Counted from the first letter of the stretch, positions 43,350 to 52,320 are shown. The stretch is 64,000 bases of DNA from CAZLWA01 sp964563165 (GCA_964563165.1 CAZLWA010000028.1:46905-110904), one strand, 5' to 3'. Notes: generated by a model not told the origin, from the sequence alone. Made by a program: numbers and translations.

Positions 43350-44227
43350 GATGGATTAACACGGTTATGATACTGGTCGTGTCATTGGGGCATTCTTTTT
43401 CTTTTGCTCAAAATACGGACAAAGCCAAAAAAAATTATGAGGAAGGGCGCGAAGCCTATCTCAAATTCACGGCAAGAGATTACCAGGAGGCGGTAACGTC
43501 CTATCAAAAAGCCGTCGATCATGATTCCAATTACGCCCCGGCCTATGCGGGATTGGCGGAAGCGTATGCGTTGTGGGGCTACGAAGCGGAAAAGAATCAC
43601 GAATCGGGAAGATCTTATTTTGAGCGTGCCTTGGAGAACGGAAAAAAGGCCGTTCAAAAAAATTCCAAATTAGCCGCGGCGCACCGGGCGCTGGCCCAGG
43701 CGCTGCGGGCGACCGATTCCAAAGAGGCCGGACAAACGGTGTATGACGAACTTCACGCCGCACTGAGCCTGGATTCGCTGGATGCTGAAACGTATTATCT
43801 CCTGTGGCTTCATACGGAGAACGACAGTACGGAGAGTCCTCTGATCCGGATCTCATTACAATTGAACGACCATTTTTTTCAATCCCACTACGGTATCGGC
43901 GTGCTTTATGCGAAGCAGAAAAAATTCGATCAGGCGGTCTTACATTACAAGAAATGCGTCGCCATCAATTCCAAAAATTATCTTCCGTATTACGGTTTGG
44001 GGAACGCCTATTCCCAATTAAAAAAATACGCGCTCGCGATTCCGGAATACGAATCGGCGATCAAACTCAATGACCGGCTCGCGGAGGCGCATTTTTATTT
44101 GGGCCTGGCGTGCTATTACACGGACAAAAATAAAGACGCCAAAAAATATTTGCAGAAATATCTGGAAATGGCGCCGGGTACGACGTATCGAACGCAGGTC
44201 GAGAATATTCTAAAGGATCTGAAATGA
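43346..44227 (+). CDS. Exported TPR-repeat protein
   Basis: 293 aa. A signal peptide (MRWINTVMILVVSLGHSFSFAQ) leads into a chain of tetratricopeptide repeats (about residues 45-285), for example ARDYQEAVTSYQKAVDHDSN and KKFDQAVLHYKKCVAINSK, with YGLGNAYSQLKKYALAIPEY. TPRs mediate protein-protein contacts; nothing more specific can be said. It overlaps lipB by four bases (ATGA) and is probably co-translated with it, though no functional link is known. A two-tier inverted repeat follows 39 bp downstream. Confidence 0.87.
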   Translation: MRWINTVMILVVSLGHSFSFAQNTDKAKKNYEEGREAYLKFTARDYQEAVTSYQKAVDHDSNYAPAYAGLAEAYALWGYEAEKNHESGRSYFERALENGKKAVQKNSKLAAAHRALAQALRATDSKEAGQTVYDELHAALSLDSLDAETYYLLWLHTENDSTESPLIRISLQLNDHFFQSHYGIGVLYAKQKKFDQAVLHYKKCVAINSKNYLPYYGLGNAYSQLKKYALAIPEYESAIKLNDRLAEAHFYLGLACYYTDKNKDAKKYLQKYLEMAPGTTYRTQVENILKDLK

Positions 44228-44266
44228 TCGGCAACGGCTGACCGGGGGGAACTCGCCTAAAAACAA

Positions 44267-44309
44267 TGAACCCGAAAACGCGTATGTTCATACGAAGCTT
44301 CCGGGTTCA
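44267..44309. repeat. Two-tier inverted repeat after the TPR gene
   Basis: Outer arms TGAACCCG (44267-44274) and CGGGTTCA (44302-44309) enclose CGTATG-TT-CATACG (44281-44294). No T-run follows, so it is either a rho-type stop or a binding site. Confidence 0.55.
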
Positions 44310-44348
44310 GTTGATCTTAGAGTTCATTGAGCGCTAGTTGCGCTCGAA

Positions 44349-44459
44349 CTATCTGTTCATAACGGTCAGGATCAGTACTACATAGAAAATGGCGAAGATC
44401 GCCAGGGCTCCGTAAAATACTGAACGGTCGAACAAGCTGGGTTTATTAAAATCTTCCAT
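44349..44459 (-). CDS. Tiny single-span membrane protein (36 aa)
   Basis: ATG 44459 is preceded by AAAGGAGAGCTTT, a near-perfect ribosome site. The peptide has a short charged N-terminus (MEDFNKPSLFDRS) and one membrane helix (VFYGALAIFAIFYVVLILTV). No family is recognised. Such peptides often are subunits or regulators of membrane complexes. It lies on the minus strand 171 bp downstream of an exported protein of a divergent paralogous pair. Confidence 0.7.
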   Translation of the reverse strand: MEDFNKPSLFDRSVFYGALAIFAIFYVVLILTVMNR

Positions 44460-44630
44460 AAAGCTCTCCTTTAATGTAAATCGGCCAAAAAGCCGGCTAT
44501 GGTCAAACGTCGTTCGTAAACCAAATTGCACAAACCAAAACACGCGAAACTGGCGTGAATAGAATAACTATAACACACCCTTCAATGCGGTAGAGCGTCG
44601 TCAATGAGGAAACTGGATTAAGTGAGAAAC

Positions 44631-44981
44631 TTATGTGGAAGGAGGAGCGCGGCCCTGGTGAAGTTTGGTGAGATTTTCATACGGAGTAACAACGGGATGA
44701 TCGTAAAAACTTGAAAACAAAATCAAAGACGGAGAAAAATCAGGCATGTCTAAAGTTACAAACGCGCAGCGGTCCACGGACTTTTTGGCAGAGCGGAGAT
44801 GTTCCGTCGTTGTGATCTGAATAATACTTGCAGATGGATAGCTTATGGGGTTAACGCTGAAGCAAGGAACCGAATCGGAAAAATTAACCGGCGTATCTTT
44901 ATCGGTGATGGCAACATAACCGATAAATAGATAAGTAAGAATGACCGCTTTGGAGAACAGTATTTTAAGAATGTTACTCAT
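44631..44981 (-). CDS. Exported protein of unknown function, paralogue of the 45117 gene
   Basis: 116 aa from ATG 44981, chosen because the following residues align with the neighbour's start. The N-terminus LFSKAVILTYLFIGYVAITD is nearly the same as in the divergent gene at 45117. The rest aligns weakly (SIIQITTTEHLRS against KVYLVSMAEHERP) and both end in an xAPP/xGPP motif (RAPPST here, RGPPIR there). No family is recognised. No ribosome site is seen. It is transcribed away from its paralogue. Confidence 0.65.
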   Translation of the reverse strand: MSNILKILFSKAVILTYLFIGYVAITDKDTPVNFSDSVPCFSVNPISYPSASIIQITTTEHLRSAKKSVDRCAFVTLDMPDFSPSLILFSSFYDHPVVTPYENLTKLHQGRAPPST

Positions 44982-45040
44982 GTTATGAGTAAAATACGCT
45001 TCTTTGTGTGTAATAACAAGAAAAAACTTTTGGATTCCGC

Positions 45041-45068
45041 TTGACATTCCATGCAAAATAGTTACTTT
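45041..45068 (+). promoter_or_regulatory. Putative promoter for the 45117 gene
   Basis: TTGACA at 45041-45046 and TACTTT at 45063-45068, 16-bp spacer, about 49 bp before the ATG. It lies in the 135-bp divergent gap. Confidence 0.45.
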
Positions 45069-45116
45069 TAATCTGAAACCGTCGTCTTAATTTAAGCAAT
45101 TCAGAACAAGATTGAC

Positions 45117-45491
45117 ATGAACTGGCATAGACTCCAACAACTGCTCTTTTCAAAAGCCGTTTTGCTGACTTATGTATTCATAGGTTATATGGCTATTGCC
45201 GAGCAATCCACTCCGGCATGCCAGGTAGATACGCTTCCGTCATATTCCACGAGTGAAACGGATTCTCCTCCCCTCAAGGTATATCTTGTCTCCATGGCTG
45301 AGCACGAGCGCCCGCTTAAGTTGCTCACTAATTTCCTTGATTTCGAATCTGCCTGTTTTAGCGACGATGTTTTAGTTTCATTTCAATGGACTTCTATCCG
45401 CAAATCAGAATCACCTGCCTGTTTCCGTATTTTCATAGATTGTAAAGCCCCCCGCGGCCCCCCGATTCGTCTGTTTCCAGTATTTTCGTAA
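45117..45491 (+). CDS. Exported protein of unknown function, paralogue of the 44631 gene
   Basis: 124 aa. The hydrophobic N-terminus (LLFSKAVLLTYVFIGYMAIA) is a signal or anchor, and it matches the divergent neighbour at 18 of about 25 positions. The mature part contains three to four Cys (ACQVD, ACFSDD, ACFRIFIDCK) and ends APRGPPIRLFPVFS. No family is recognised. The gene sits next to a tiny membrane protein gene and the CitM/NhaD-like transporter, and may be part of an accessory envelope module. Confidence 0.7.
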   Translation: MNWHRLQQLLFSKAVLLTYVFIGYMAIAEQSTPACQVDTLPSYSTSETDSPPLKVYLVSMAEHERPLKLLTNFLDFESACFSDDVLVSFQWTSIRKSESPACFRIFIDCKAPRGPPIRLFPVFS

Positions 45492-45613
45492 TCAAGATTT
45501 CGCCAACATTTGTCGACACTCGAAAATGTGTACGTATTTTCGACCGTACTTGAAAGTCGCTATGCTGTCGGGCAACAGTGCAGTCTAAGTACGTCTCAAA
45601 TCAAGGAGCAATT

Positions 45614-45718
45614 ATGAACACGTCAGATAATCCGAAAGAAGTGCCATGGGGATTGTTTTTTCTTCTTGCAGTTATTTTAGTAGGTATGCTAGTCATACTG
45701 GCAGAGGTTATTTTTTAA
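45614..45718 (+). CDS. Tiny single-span membrane protein (34 aa)
   Basis: ATG at 45614 preceded by AAGGAGCAATT, near-consensus. The peptide MNTSDNPKEVPWGLFFLLAV... has a single membrane helix. It ends 60 bp before the CitM-like transporter, possibly in one transcript and possibly as a partner subunit. No family is recognised. It resembles the 36-aa protein at 44349 in plan (short polar N-terminus plus one helix) but not in sequence. Confidence 0.7.
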   Translation: MNTSDNPKEVPWGLFFLLAVILVGMLVILAEVIF

Positions 45719-45778
45719 TTTTTTTGAGATCTAGAAAAATATTTGTACTAATTTCCGACACCAATTGAGGAAGGAACC

Positions 45779-47062
45779 ATGAGCAAGAACATAGTGATCA
45801 TTATCGGACTGTTTACAGCCGTTTGTATTTTTTTCGCGGTCTATTTTACCGGATACAGTCACGGCCCTCAGATCTTGGGAATCCGGGCGGAATTTTTACT
45901 TTTTGCACTGACTTTGGTCGGCGTTGCGCTGCTTCACCATCACACTTTGGAAGTTGCACTGACGGGATTGGCTTCGGTTCTGATCTTGAAGTTTTCATTC
46001 ACAAATTTTGAATTAATTCATCATCTCGGCCACGAATGGAATATTTTGGTCAATTTACTCGGATTGCTGCTTGGTTTTGCCATTTTGGCCAGGCATTTTG
46101 AGGAGTCGAAACTGCCCGAACTCCTTCCGCGATTTCTGCCAAAGGACTGGAAAGGCGGTATGGTTTTACTTTTCATTATTTTTGTGATGTCCTCTTTCCT
46201 CGACAATATCGCGGCGGCGATGATCGGCGGCACTATCGCGCTGGTCGTCTTCAAGGGCCGTGTGGATATCGGCTATCTGGCCGCTATCGTGGCGGCCAGT
46301 AACGCCGGAGGCTCAGGCAGCGTGGTCGGCGATACGACCACGACCATGATGTGGATCGATGGCGTAAGCCCATTTGATGTACTTCATGCGTATGCCGCAG
46401 CGTTTCCTGCACTGATATTTTTTTCCATCTTTGCGGCCAAGCAGCAGCATAAATTTCAACCGATCGAATTCAAACAAGTTGAGAACGTCATGGTTGACTG
46501 GCGGAAGATCATCATTGTCATTTTGATCCTCACCGGTGCGATCTCAGCCAATGTTTTTCTCGAGTTTCCGGCAGCGGGAGTCTGGATCGCCATTTTGATC
46601 GGCGCAACTTTCAGTAAAACCGCATGGCGAGAACTGCCGGGCGCATTGAAAGGAAGCCTGTTTCTTTTGTCGCTTGTTCTTATTGCATCGATGATGCCGG
46701 TAGACGACCTTCCGGCTGCATCCTGGCAGTCGGCTTTTTCGTTAGGATTCATTTCAGCTATCTTTGATAATATACCGCTGACCAAGTTGGCACTGGATCA
46801 GGGCGGCTATGACTGGGGCGTCCTGGCTTACAGCGTCGGTTACGGCGGCTCGATGATATGGTTTGGTTCTTCCGCAGGCGTCGCTCTGTCCAATATGTTT
46901 CCGCACGCGCGCAATGTCGGTTTGTGGCTCAAATTCGGCTGGCATGTCGCCGTCGCTTACATCATCGGGTTTTTTATCCTATTATCTACATTTGGCTGGA
47001 ACCCGCACCCTTCACATAAGGAGAAAACCGGGTCACCCGCTGTTGAGAATGCGCATCCGTAA
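45779..47062 (+). CDS. Ion transporter superfamily permease, CitM/NhaD-like
   Basis: 427 aa with about eleven helices. It has the two family repeats: SSFLDNIAAAMIGGTIALVV and GFISAIFDNIPLTKLAL, each with the conserved FDN that binds the substrate or Na+. GSGSVVGDTTTTMMW is the loop with a serine/threonine-rich motif. Members carry citrate, arsenite, Na+/H+ or dicarboxylates; the ligand here is unknown. GAGGAAGG precedes the ATG. A terminator follows 25 bp after the stop, so the gene ends its transcript. Confidence 0.88.
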   Translation: MSKNIVIIIGLFTAVCIFFAVYFTGYSHGPQILGIRAEFLLFALTLVGVALLHHHTLEVALTGLASVLILKFSFTNFELIHHLGHEWNILVNLLGLLLGFAILARHFEESKLPELLPRFLPKDWKGGMVLLFIIFVMSSFLDNIAAAMIGGTIALVVFKGRVDIGYLAAIVAASNAGGSGSVVGDTTTTMMWIDGVSPFDVLHAYAAAFPALIFFSIFAAKQQHKFQPIEFKQVENVMVDWRKIIIVILILTGAISANVFLEFPAAGVWIAILIGATFSKTAWRELPGALKGSLFLLSLVLIASMMPVDDLPAASWQSAFSLGFISAIFDNIPLTKLALDQGGYDWGVLAYSVGYGGSMIWFGSSAGVALSNMFPHARNVGLWLKFGWHVAVAYIIGFFILLSTFGWNPHPSHKEKTGSPAVENAHP

Positions 47063-47086
47063 ATCGCTTTTCATTTCCCCGAATTT

Positions 47087-47117
47087 GAAAGCTCAGAATT
47101 TTTTCTGAGCTTTTTGT
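47087..47117 (+). terminator. Rho-independent terminator
   Basis: AAAGCTCAG (47088-47096) pairs with CTGAGCTTT (47105-47113), followed by TTGTTTT. Confidence 0.85.
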
Positions 47118-47270
47118 TTTGCCGGGCAGGCGTCGTGATGCATTCGGCGATGCCGTGTTTATTGTCTTTCTAAGAAAATGTCCTTGTTATTATTTAAATT
47201 TTTCAATACAATTCGCATTCAAGGGGCTCATCAGTAAAGATTGAATATCTGTTTTCATAGGAGAGTTTCG

Positions 47271-49346
47271 ATGCCAACTAAAGTCCAGTCGCAACCCGAT
47301 GCGGTCGTGAATTCCAATAACGGGAAAGCGCAGTTGCGGGATTTTCCGGAGCTCACGAAAGAACGGCTTTTGCATGCGTACTGGCTCATGGTCGTCTCGC
47401 GCCACCTGGACGACAAAATGCTGCGTTTGCTCAAGCAGGGTAAAGGTTTTTTTCATATCGGTTGTTCAGGGCATGAAACGGCACAGATCGCGGCGGGATT
47501 TGCTATGACGCCGCGCAAAGATTGGTTTTATCCGTATTACCGCGATCAGGCCTTGACCATGACCGTCGGTATGACCGTCAAAGAGATCATGTTGTGTTTT
47601 TTTGCGAAAGCGGATGACCCGAATTCCGGCGGCCGTCAAATGCCCCAGCATTACGGGCATGCGAAATTCCGCATTCCGTCCCAATCGAGCCCTACCGGCA
47701 CACAATTCCTGCAGGCCGTCGGGTGTGCGATGGGCGCTATGAAAGAAAAAACGGATGAGATCGTTTACGTGTCCGCGGGCGAAGGTACGACCTCGCAGGG
47801 CGATTTTCATGAGGCGCTCAACTGGGCGAGCCGCGAGAAATTTCCCGTGATATTTTTTATTCAAGATAATAAATACGCCATCTCCGTTCCGATCTGGCAG
47901 CAGACCGCGGGTAATTCCATTTACAAGATCGGCGCGGGGTATGAGAATTTGAACCGCATCGAATTCGACGGAACGGATTTTCTCGAGAGTTATGCGGCGA
48001 TGAAGGCCGTGGTGGCCCGCGTTCGCCGCGGAGAAGGCCCGTGCCTGGCCGTGGCCGATGTGATCCGGCTGCTTCCGCACTCGTCTTCCGACGATCAGAG
48101 AAAATACCGCAAGGAAGAAGACCTGGCTAAAGACAGAGTTCGCGATCCAATCGCATGGATGTCCAAATTTCTGAATGAAAATAATATTCTGGATGCGGAT
48201 GCCGATAAAAAATTCCTGGAGCAATGCTACAAAGAAGTAGATGAAGCCTCGGATTGGGCGGAGACGCAAGCAGCTCCCGAACTGAGCACTGCCGCCACAC
48301 ATGTTTTTTGCGAAGATCCGGACCCTTTGAAATACGAAAAATCCGTTCCTTCGGGAAATCACATTGTGCTCGTGGATGCGATCAATCACGCGATGGCGGA
48401 GGAACTGGAGCGCGATCCGAAGGTCATCATGTTCGGCGAAGACATTCAGGACGACAAAGGCGGCGTGTTCACCGCGACAAAAGGTCTGTCGAAGAAATTC
48501 GGCGCCGATCGCGTGTTCAATTCTCCCTTAGCGGAATCCAGTATCATCGGAACCGCCATAGGCCTGGCTTTACGCGGATGGAAGCCGGTCGTGGAAATTC
48601 AATTCGGCGATTACGTATGGACCGCCATGATGCAGATCCGCAATGAACTTGCGACGATGCGCTACCGGTCGAATAACCATTGGAAATGTCCGGTGGTCGT
48701 GCGCATCCCGGTCGGCGGTTACATTCACGGGGCGCTTTGCCACTCGCAGAACATCGAATCTTTTTTTGCGCACATTCCCGGGCTCAAGATCGCCCTGCCT
48801 TCCAATGCCGCCGATGCCAAAGGACTGTTGAAAACCGCGATCCGCGGCGACGATCCGGTCTTGTTCCTCGAACATAAGGGCCTTTACCGGCAAGGCTTCG
48901 CGCAGAGTCCTGAACCGGATAAAGATTACTTATTGCCATTCGGCAAAGCGGCAGTTAAAAAAGAAGGAACGGATATCACGGTCGTCACGTACGGCATGAT
49001 GGTCTCAAAATCCTTGAACGCGGCGAAATTCATGCAGGAAAAATACAGCGTGAATGTCGAGATCATTGACATCCGCACGATGGTTCCGCTGGATGTGAAC
49101 TCTATCGTCGGATCCATTAAGAAAACAAACAAATGTCTGGTCGTGCATGAAGATTGCGAATTCGGAGGGTTTGGAGGAGAAATTGTCGCGCAGATCATGG
49201 CCAACGCATTCGAATATCTCGACGCGCCGGTGCGCCGTGTCGCAGGGAAAAACTCGCCCGTCCCATATCAGGCTTCCCTGGAAGAAGTCATACTCCCGCA
49301 GGACCAGGATATTATCAACGCGCTGGAAGAATTGGCGAAGTATTAA
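47271..49346 (+). CDS. 2-oxoacid dehydrogenase E1, fused alpha and beta subunits
   Basis: 691 aa from ATG 47271, preceded by GGAGAG. The alpha half (about 1-340) contains the thiamine diphosphate motif GEGTTSQGDFHEALNWASRE and FIQDNKYAISVP. The beta half (about 365-690) starts HIVLVDAINHAMAEELERDP and has MFGEDIQDDKGGVFTATKGL, LPSNAADAKGLL and a transketolase C-terminal stretch. The fusion is typical of branched-chain 2-oxoacid dehydrogenase E1 in the FCB group. It decarboxylates branched-chain 2-oxoacids (or pyruvate) and hands the acyl group to lipoyl E2. E2 and E3 genes are not in the window; lipB is 4 kb upstream. Confidence 0.93.
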   Translation: MPTKVQSQPDAVVNSNNGKAQLRDFPELTKERLLHAYWLMVVSRHLDDKMLRLLKQGKGFFHIGCSGHETAQIAAGFAMTPRKDWFYPYYRDQALTMTVGMTVKEIMLCFFAKADDPNSGGRQMPQHYGHAKFRIPSQSSPTGTQFLQAVGCAMGAMKEKTDEIVYVSAGEGTTSQGDFHEALNWASREKFPVIFFIQDNKYAISVPIWQQTAGNSIYKIGAGYENLNRIEFDGTDFLESYAAMKAVVARVRRGEGPCLAVADVIRLLPHSSSDDQRKYRKEEDLAKDRVRDPIAWMSKFLNENNILDADADKKFLEQCYKEVDEASDWAETQAAPELSTAATHVFCEDPDPLKYEKSVPSGNHIVLVDAINHAMAEELERDPKVIMFGEDIQDDKGGVFTATKGLSKKFGADRVFNSPLAESSIIGTAIGLALRGWKPVVEIQFGDYVWTAMMQIRNELATMRYRSNNHWKCPVVVRIPVGGYIHGALCHSQNIESFFAHIPGLKIALPSNAADAKGLLKTAIRGDDPVLFLEHKGLYRQGFAQSPEPDKDYLLPFGKAAVKKEGTDITVVTYGMMVSKSLNAAKFMQEKYSVNVEIIDIRTMVPLDVNSIVGSIKKTNKCLVVHEDCEFGGFGGEIVAQIMANAFEYLDAPVRRVAGKNSPVPYQASLEEVILPQDQDIINALEELAKY

Positions 49347-49376
49347 ATTACGCACATGCAGTTAGTGGCAATTAAA

Positions 49377-49409
49377 GAAACAGATGGATTTTTCCATCTG
49401 TTTTTTATT
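49377..49409 (+). terminator. Rho-independent terminator after the E1 gene
   Basis: AAACAGATGG (49378-49387) and CCATCTGTTT (49393-49402) flank ATTTT and run into T-rich sequence. Confidence 0.85.
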
Positions 49410-49470
49410 TGAAACAATTCGAACTCAGAGTCGTAGACAGTCCCATTGGTTTTCATCCGGTATCGATACT

Positions 49471-50379
49471 ATGAATGATAATATTTTATCCATCGAAAAC
49501 GTTGTCAAACGGTACAACGGCACAACCGCCGTTGACCGCATCAGTTTAGAGATCCCCAAGCAAACGATATTCGGATTGCTCGGCCCCAACGGCGCCGGCA
49601 AAACGTCGCTGATCCGTATGATCACACAAATTACGGCCGCCGATGAAGGGCGCATCCTGTTCAACGGCGAGAACCTGAACTCCGATCACACCGAGTCCAT
49701 CGGCTACATGCCCGAAGAACGCGGCCTCTACAAGCAAATGAAAATAGGCGATCATCTGGTCTATCTCGCGCAGTTGCGCGGACTGTCGGCGGCCGATGCC
49801 GATAAGAAAATTCACGCCTGGTTCGAAAAATTCGACATCCTGAGCTGGTGGAATAAAAAAGTGGAAGAACTTTCGAAAGGCATGCAGCAGAAGGTGCAGT
49901 TCATAGCCACGATCGTGCACGAGCCGCAATTGCTGATATTTGACGAGCCTTTTTCCGGACTCGATCCGATCAATGCGGATCTGATCAAAGACGAAATTCG
50001 CCGCCTCAAGGAGAAAGGCGCAACGATCATTTTTTCGACGCATCGCATGGAACAAGTCGAAGAAATCTGCGATGCGATCGCGCTGATCAACAAAGGCAAG
50101 AAGATCCTCGAGGGCGGCGTGAAGGAAATTAAGAATCAATTTAAGAAAAATCATTATGCCGTTGCCTTCCACGGAGAATTGCCGCCGTTCAGCCACGACG
50201 ACTTTGAGATCGTCAGCCGCACCGGCGGGGAGATGATCATCCAGATCAAGTCGAATAAGAAACCGAATGAGCTGTTGAAATTCCTCATGGACAAAATTGA
50301 AATTCACGGGTTCAACGAAGTACTGCCCTCGCTCAACGAGATCTTTATCGAACAAGTAACCAAAGACGGACATGAATAA
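49471..50379 (+). CDS. ABC-2 exporter ATP-binding protein (NatA-like)
   Basis: 302 aa from ATG 49471. Walker A GPNGAGKTS (residues about 38-46), Q-loop YMPEERGLY, signature LSKGMQQKVQF, Walker B LLIFDEPFSGLDP and H-loop FSTHRMEQ are complete. The short signature (LSKGM) and the YMPEERGLY variant are typical of NatA/YhaQ-type exporters. The C-terminal ~75 residues are a regulatory domain. Its last eight bases overlap the permease gene, so the two are translationally coupled. The transported substrate is unknown. Confidence 0.93.
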   Translation: MNDNILSIENVVKRYNGTTAVDRISLEIPKQTIFGLLGPNGAGKTSLIRMITQITAADEGRILFNGENLNSDHTESIGYMPEERGLYKQMKIGDHLVYLAQLRGLSAADADKKIHAWFEKFDILSWWNKKVEELSKGMQQKVQFIATIVHEPQLLIFDEPFSGLDPINADLIKDEIRRLKEKGATIIFSTHRMEQVEEICDAIALINKGKKILEGGVKEIKNQFKKNHYAVAFHGELPPFSHDDFEIVSRTGGEMIIQIKSNKKPNELLKFLMDKIEIHGFNEVLPSLNEIFIEQVTKDGHE

Positions 50380-51670
50380 ATTACCGATCATCATCAGGCG
50401 CGAATACCTCAGCCGGGTCACGAAGCGATCGTTCATTCTGACGACCCTGCTCGTTCCGGTGGCGCTGGCGCTTTTGCCCGTGTTGATTTTTTTCATTTCA
50501 GGCAGCAAGGGCAGTGACCGCATCGCCGTCGTGGATGACAGCGGCTTATTCAAGGGCAAACTAAACGATTCAAGGAATGTGGCCTTTGTATTTGACAACC
50601 GGCCGTTGGACAGTTTGAAATTATTTTACAACAACAAGACGGAGAATTATTCCGGCCTTCTGCATATTCCGAAGATCAATTCAGAAAATCCGAACACCAT
50701 TCAATATTTCTCGAGTAAGAGTTTGGGGTTCAATTCGGAATTTTATATTCAAAGTGAGATCGGAAGGGAATTGGAAAAGACGCGATTGACGGAGCGGGGT
50801 TTGGATCAGAAGTTTATCGACAGCCTGAAGACACGCACATCGATCGAAACGATCATTTTGTCCGAAGCCGGAGAAAAATCGGACAACAAAGTGGTTGCGC
50901 TGATCACGGCATTCATCATGGGAATCATCATTTACATAACCCTGATCATTTACGGCGTCATGGTGATGAACGGCGTCGTTGAGGAAAAAGCGAACCGCAT
51001 TTTGGAAGTGATCGTTTCATCGGTCAAACCCTTTCAGATGCTGCTGGGAAAGATCCTCGGCATCGCCGCCGTCGGGCTCACTCAATTGGCCGGATGGATC
51101 ATCATCAGCATGGTCCTTGCGAATATCGCCCAGGCGATACTCGGCGGTCAATTGACCAATGTGGATGGAGGCGCCCTGTCTCAGCGCGGCATTAAAAGCG
51201 AGGATGCGGAGGCGATGGCCGTGTTTATGAAAAATCTGAATTCCATCAACTTCACCGAATTGTTCTTATTTTTCATATTTTATTTTCTCGGCGGTTATTT
51301 GTTCTATGCTTCGCTGTACGCCGCCGCCGCTTCCGGCGCCAACGATCCGGGCGACACACAGGCCCTGTCGTTTCCGGTCACGATCCCCATTATCGTTTCT
51401 TTTTTTGTTCTGCAGATTGCCGTTAACGATCCCCAGGGCCCGGTGGCTTTTTGGTTCTCGATGATTCCTTTTACGTCCCCGATCGTCATGCTGGGCCGTG
51501 TTCCGTTCGGCGTGCCGACCTGGCAGCTGGCGCTTTCGATGACGCTGCTGATTCTGGGTTTTCTCGCCACAACGTGGATCGCCTCGAAAATTTACCGCGT
51601 CGGTATTCTGATGTACGGAAAAAAAGTGACGTACAAAGAACTGGCTAAGTGGATTTTCTATAAAGGATAA
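50372..51670 (+). CDS. ABC-2 type permease (NatB/YhaP-like)
   Basis: 432 aa. One N-terminal helix (LLVPVALALLPVLIFFI) is followed by a large extracytoplasmic loop (about 45-170) and five or six C-terminal helices, including LITAFIMGIIIYITLIIYGV and GGYLFYASLYAAAASG. The KANRILEVIVSSVKPFQMLLGK segment is the family's signature. It forms an exporter with the ATP-binding protein encoded directly upstream (eight-base overlap). NatAB exports Na+ in Bacillus, but the substrate here is not defined. Confidence 0.92.
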   Translation: MNKLPIIIRREYLSRVTKRSFILTTLLVPVALALLPVLIFFISGSKGSDRIAVVDDSGLFKGKLNDSRNVAFVFDNRPLDSLKLFYNNKTENYSGLLHIPKINSENPNTIQYFSSKSLGFNSEFYIQSEIGRELEKTRLTERGLDQKFIDSLKTRTSIETIILSEAGEKSDNKVVALITAFIMGIIIYITLIIYGVMVMNGVVEEKANRILEVIVSSVKPFQMLLGKILGIAAVGLTQLAGWIIISMVLANIAQAILGGQLTNVDGGALSQRGIKSEDAEAMAVFMKNLNSINFTELFLFFIFYFLGGYLFYASLYAAAASGANDPGDTQALSFPVTIPIIVSFFVLQIAVNDPQGPVAFWFSMIPFTSPIVMLGRVPFGVPTWQLALSMTLLILGFLATTWIASKIYRVGILMYGKKVTYKELAKWIFYKG

Positions 51671-51680
51671 CCATAAGACC

Positions 51681-51753
51681 AGAATTCAGAAGCCAGAATT
51701 CAGAATGATACACCCAGCCTCTTCTGGATTGCGACTTCTGAATTCTTTTTTTT
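51681..51753 (+). terminator. Terminator built from the AGAATTCAGAAG repeat word
   Basis: AGAATTCAGAAG (51681-51692) pairs perfectly with CTTCTGAATTCT (51735-51746), followed by TTTTTT. A second copy of the word (AGAATTCAGAA near 51695-51705) lies in the loop. The word is closely related to the AGAAGTC/AGAAGCC repeat. Confidence 0.75.
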
Positions 51754-51832
51754 ACTGTTTACTTATCCGATCTTTCGTAAATTAACACCAAGTTGATTCC
51801 ATTCATTTGTTTAATTAACCAGGAGCTATGTT

Positions 51833-52300
51833 ATGAAAAACCAATTTTTGATCTCATGCATTCTGATCGCGAGCCTTGCCGTGTGCCTCTCATGCGGGTC
51901 GACGAAAGGGACCATTACTGCGAAAAACAGTCACGTCGAAAAGAAAGTGACCATTAAGCCGGAAGAATATTACGAGTATAAAATTGTTTTGGAAGATAAA
52001 ATGGCGGCGATTGGTTTGGCGGGCGAATGGCGCGTGAACGACGGGGGCGACCGGAAGGCGAAAGTATTCGTCATGGACGAGGAAAATTTCCTGAAATTCA
52101 AGAATGATGAGCAGTACAAAACGTACTACGATTCCGGCGAGAAAATTACTCACAATTTTCAGATCCGTTTGACCGGCCTCTACAAGACCGCCAAGACGTT
52201 TTACTACCTAATTCTGGAAAATCCTTCGAAAGACCATGACAAAGAGATCGGATTTAAATTGGACATGGATTTCGAGTGGGGCGCAGGCTCGCGGGAGTAG
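51833..52300 (+). CDS. Probable lipoprotein of unknown function
   Basis: 155 aa. A signal peptide ends LSC (about residue 21), a likely lipobox. The mature part (about 45-150) is beta-rich with KVTIKPEEYYEYKIVLEDK, GEWRVNDGGDRKAKVF and FYYLILENPSKDHDKEI; it resembles small sandwich domains that bind carbohydrate or lipid, without a definite family. A strong terminator 20 bp downstream closes the single-gene unit. AGGAG precedes the ATG by six bases. It lies between the ABC exporter and purH. Confidence 0.7.
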   Translation: MKNQFLISCILIASLAVCLSCGSTKGTITAKNSHVEKKVTIKPEEYYEYKIVLEDKMAAIGLAGEWRVNDGGDRKAKVFVMDEENFLKFKNDEQYKTYYDSGEKITHNFQIRLTGLYKTAKTFYYLILENPSKDHDKEIGFKLDMDFEWGAGSRE

Positions 52301-52320
52301 ATAGGTTTTTCGATTCAACA

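Noticed and set aside
49546..50598. 350-codon minus-strand frame across the NatA/NatB genes
   Set aside because: It is a shadow of the two real genes; composition is as expected for the antisense of hydrophobic and charged codons.
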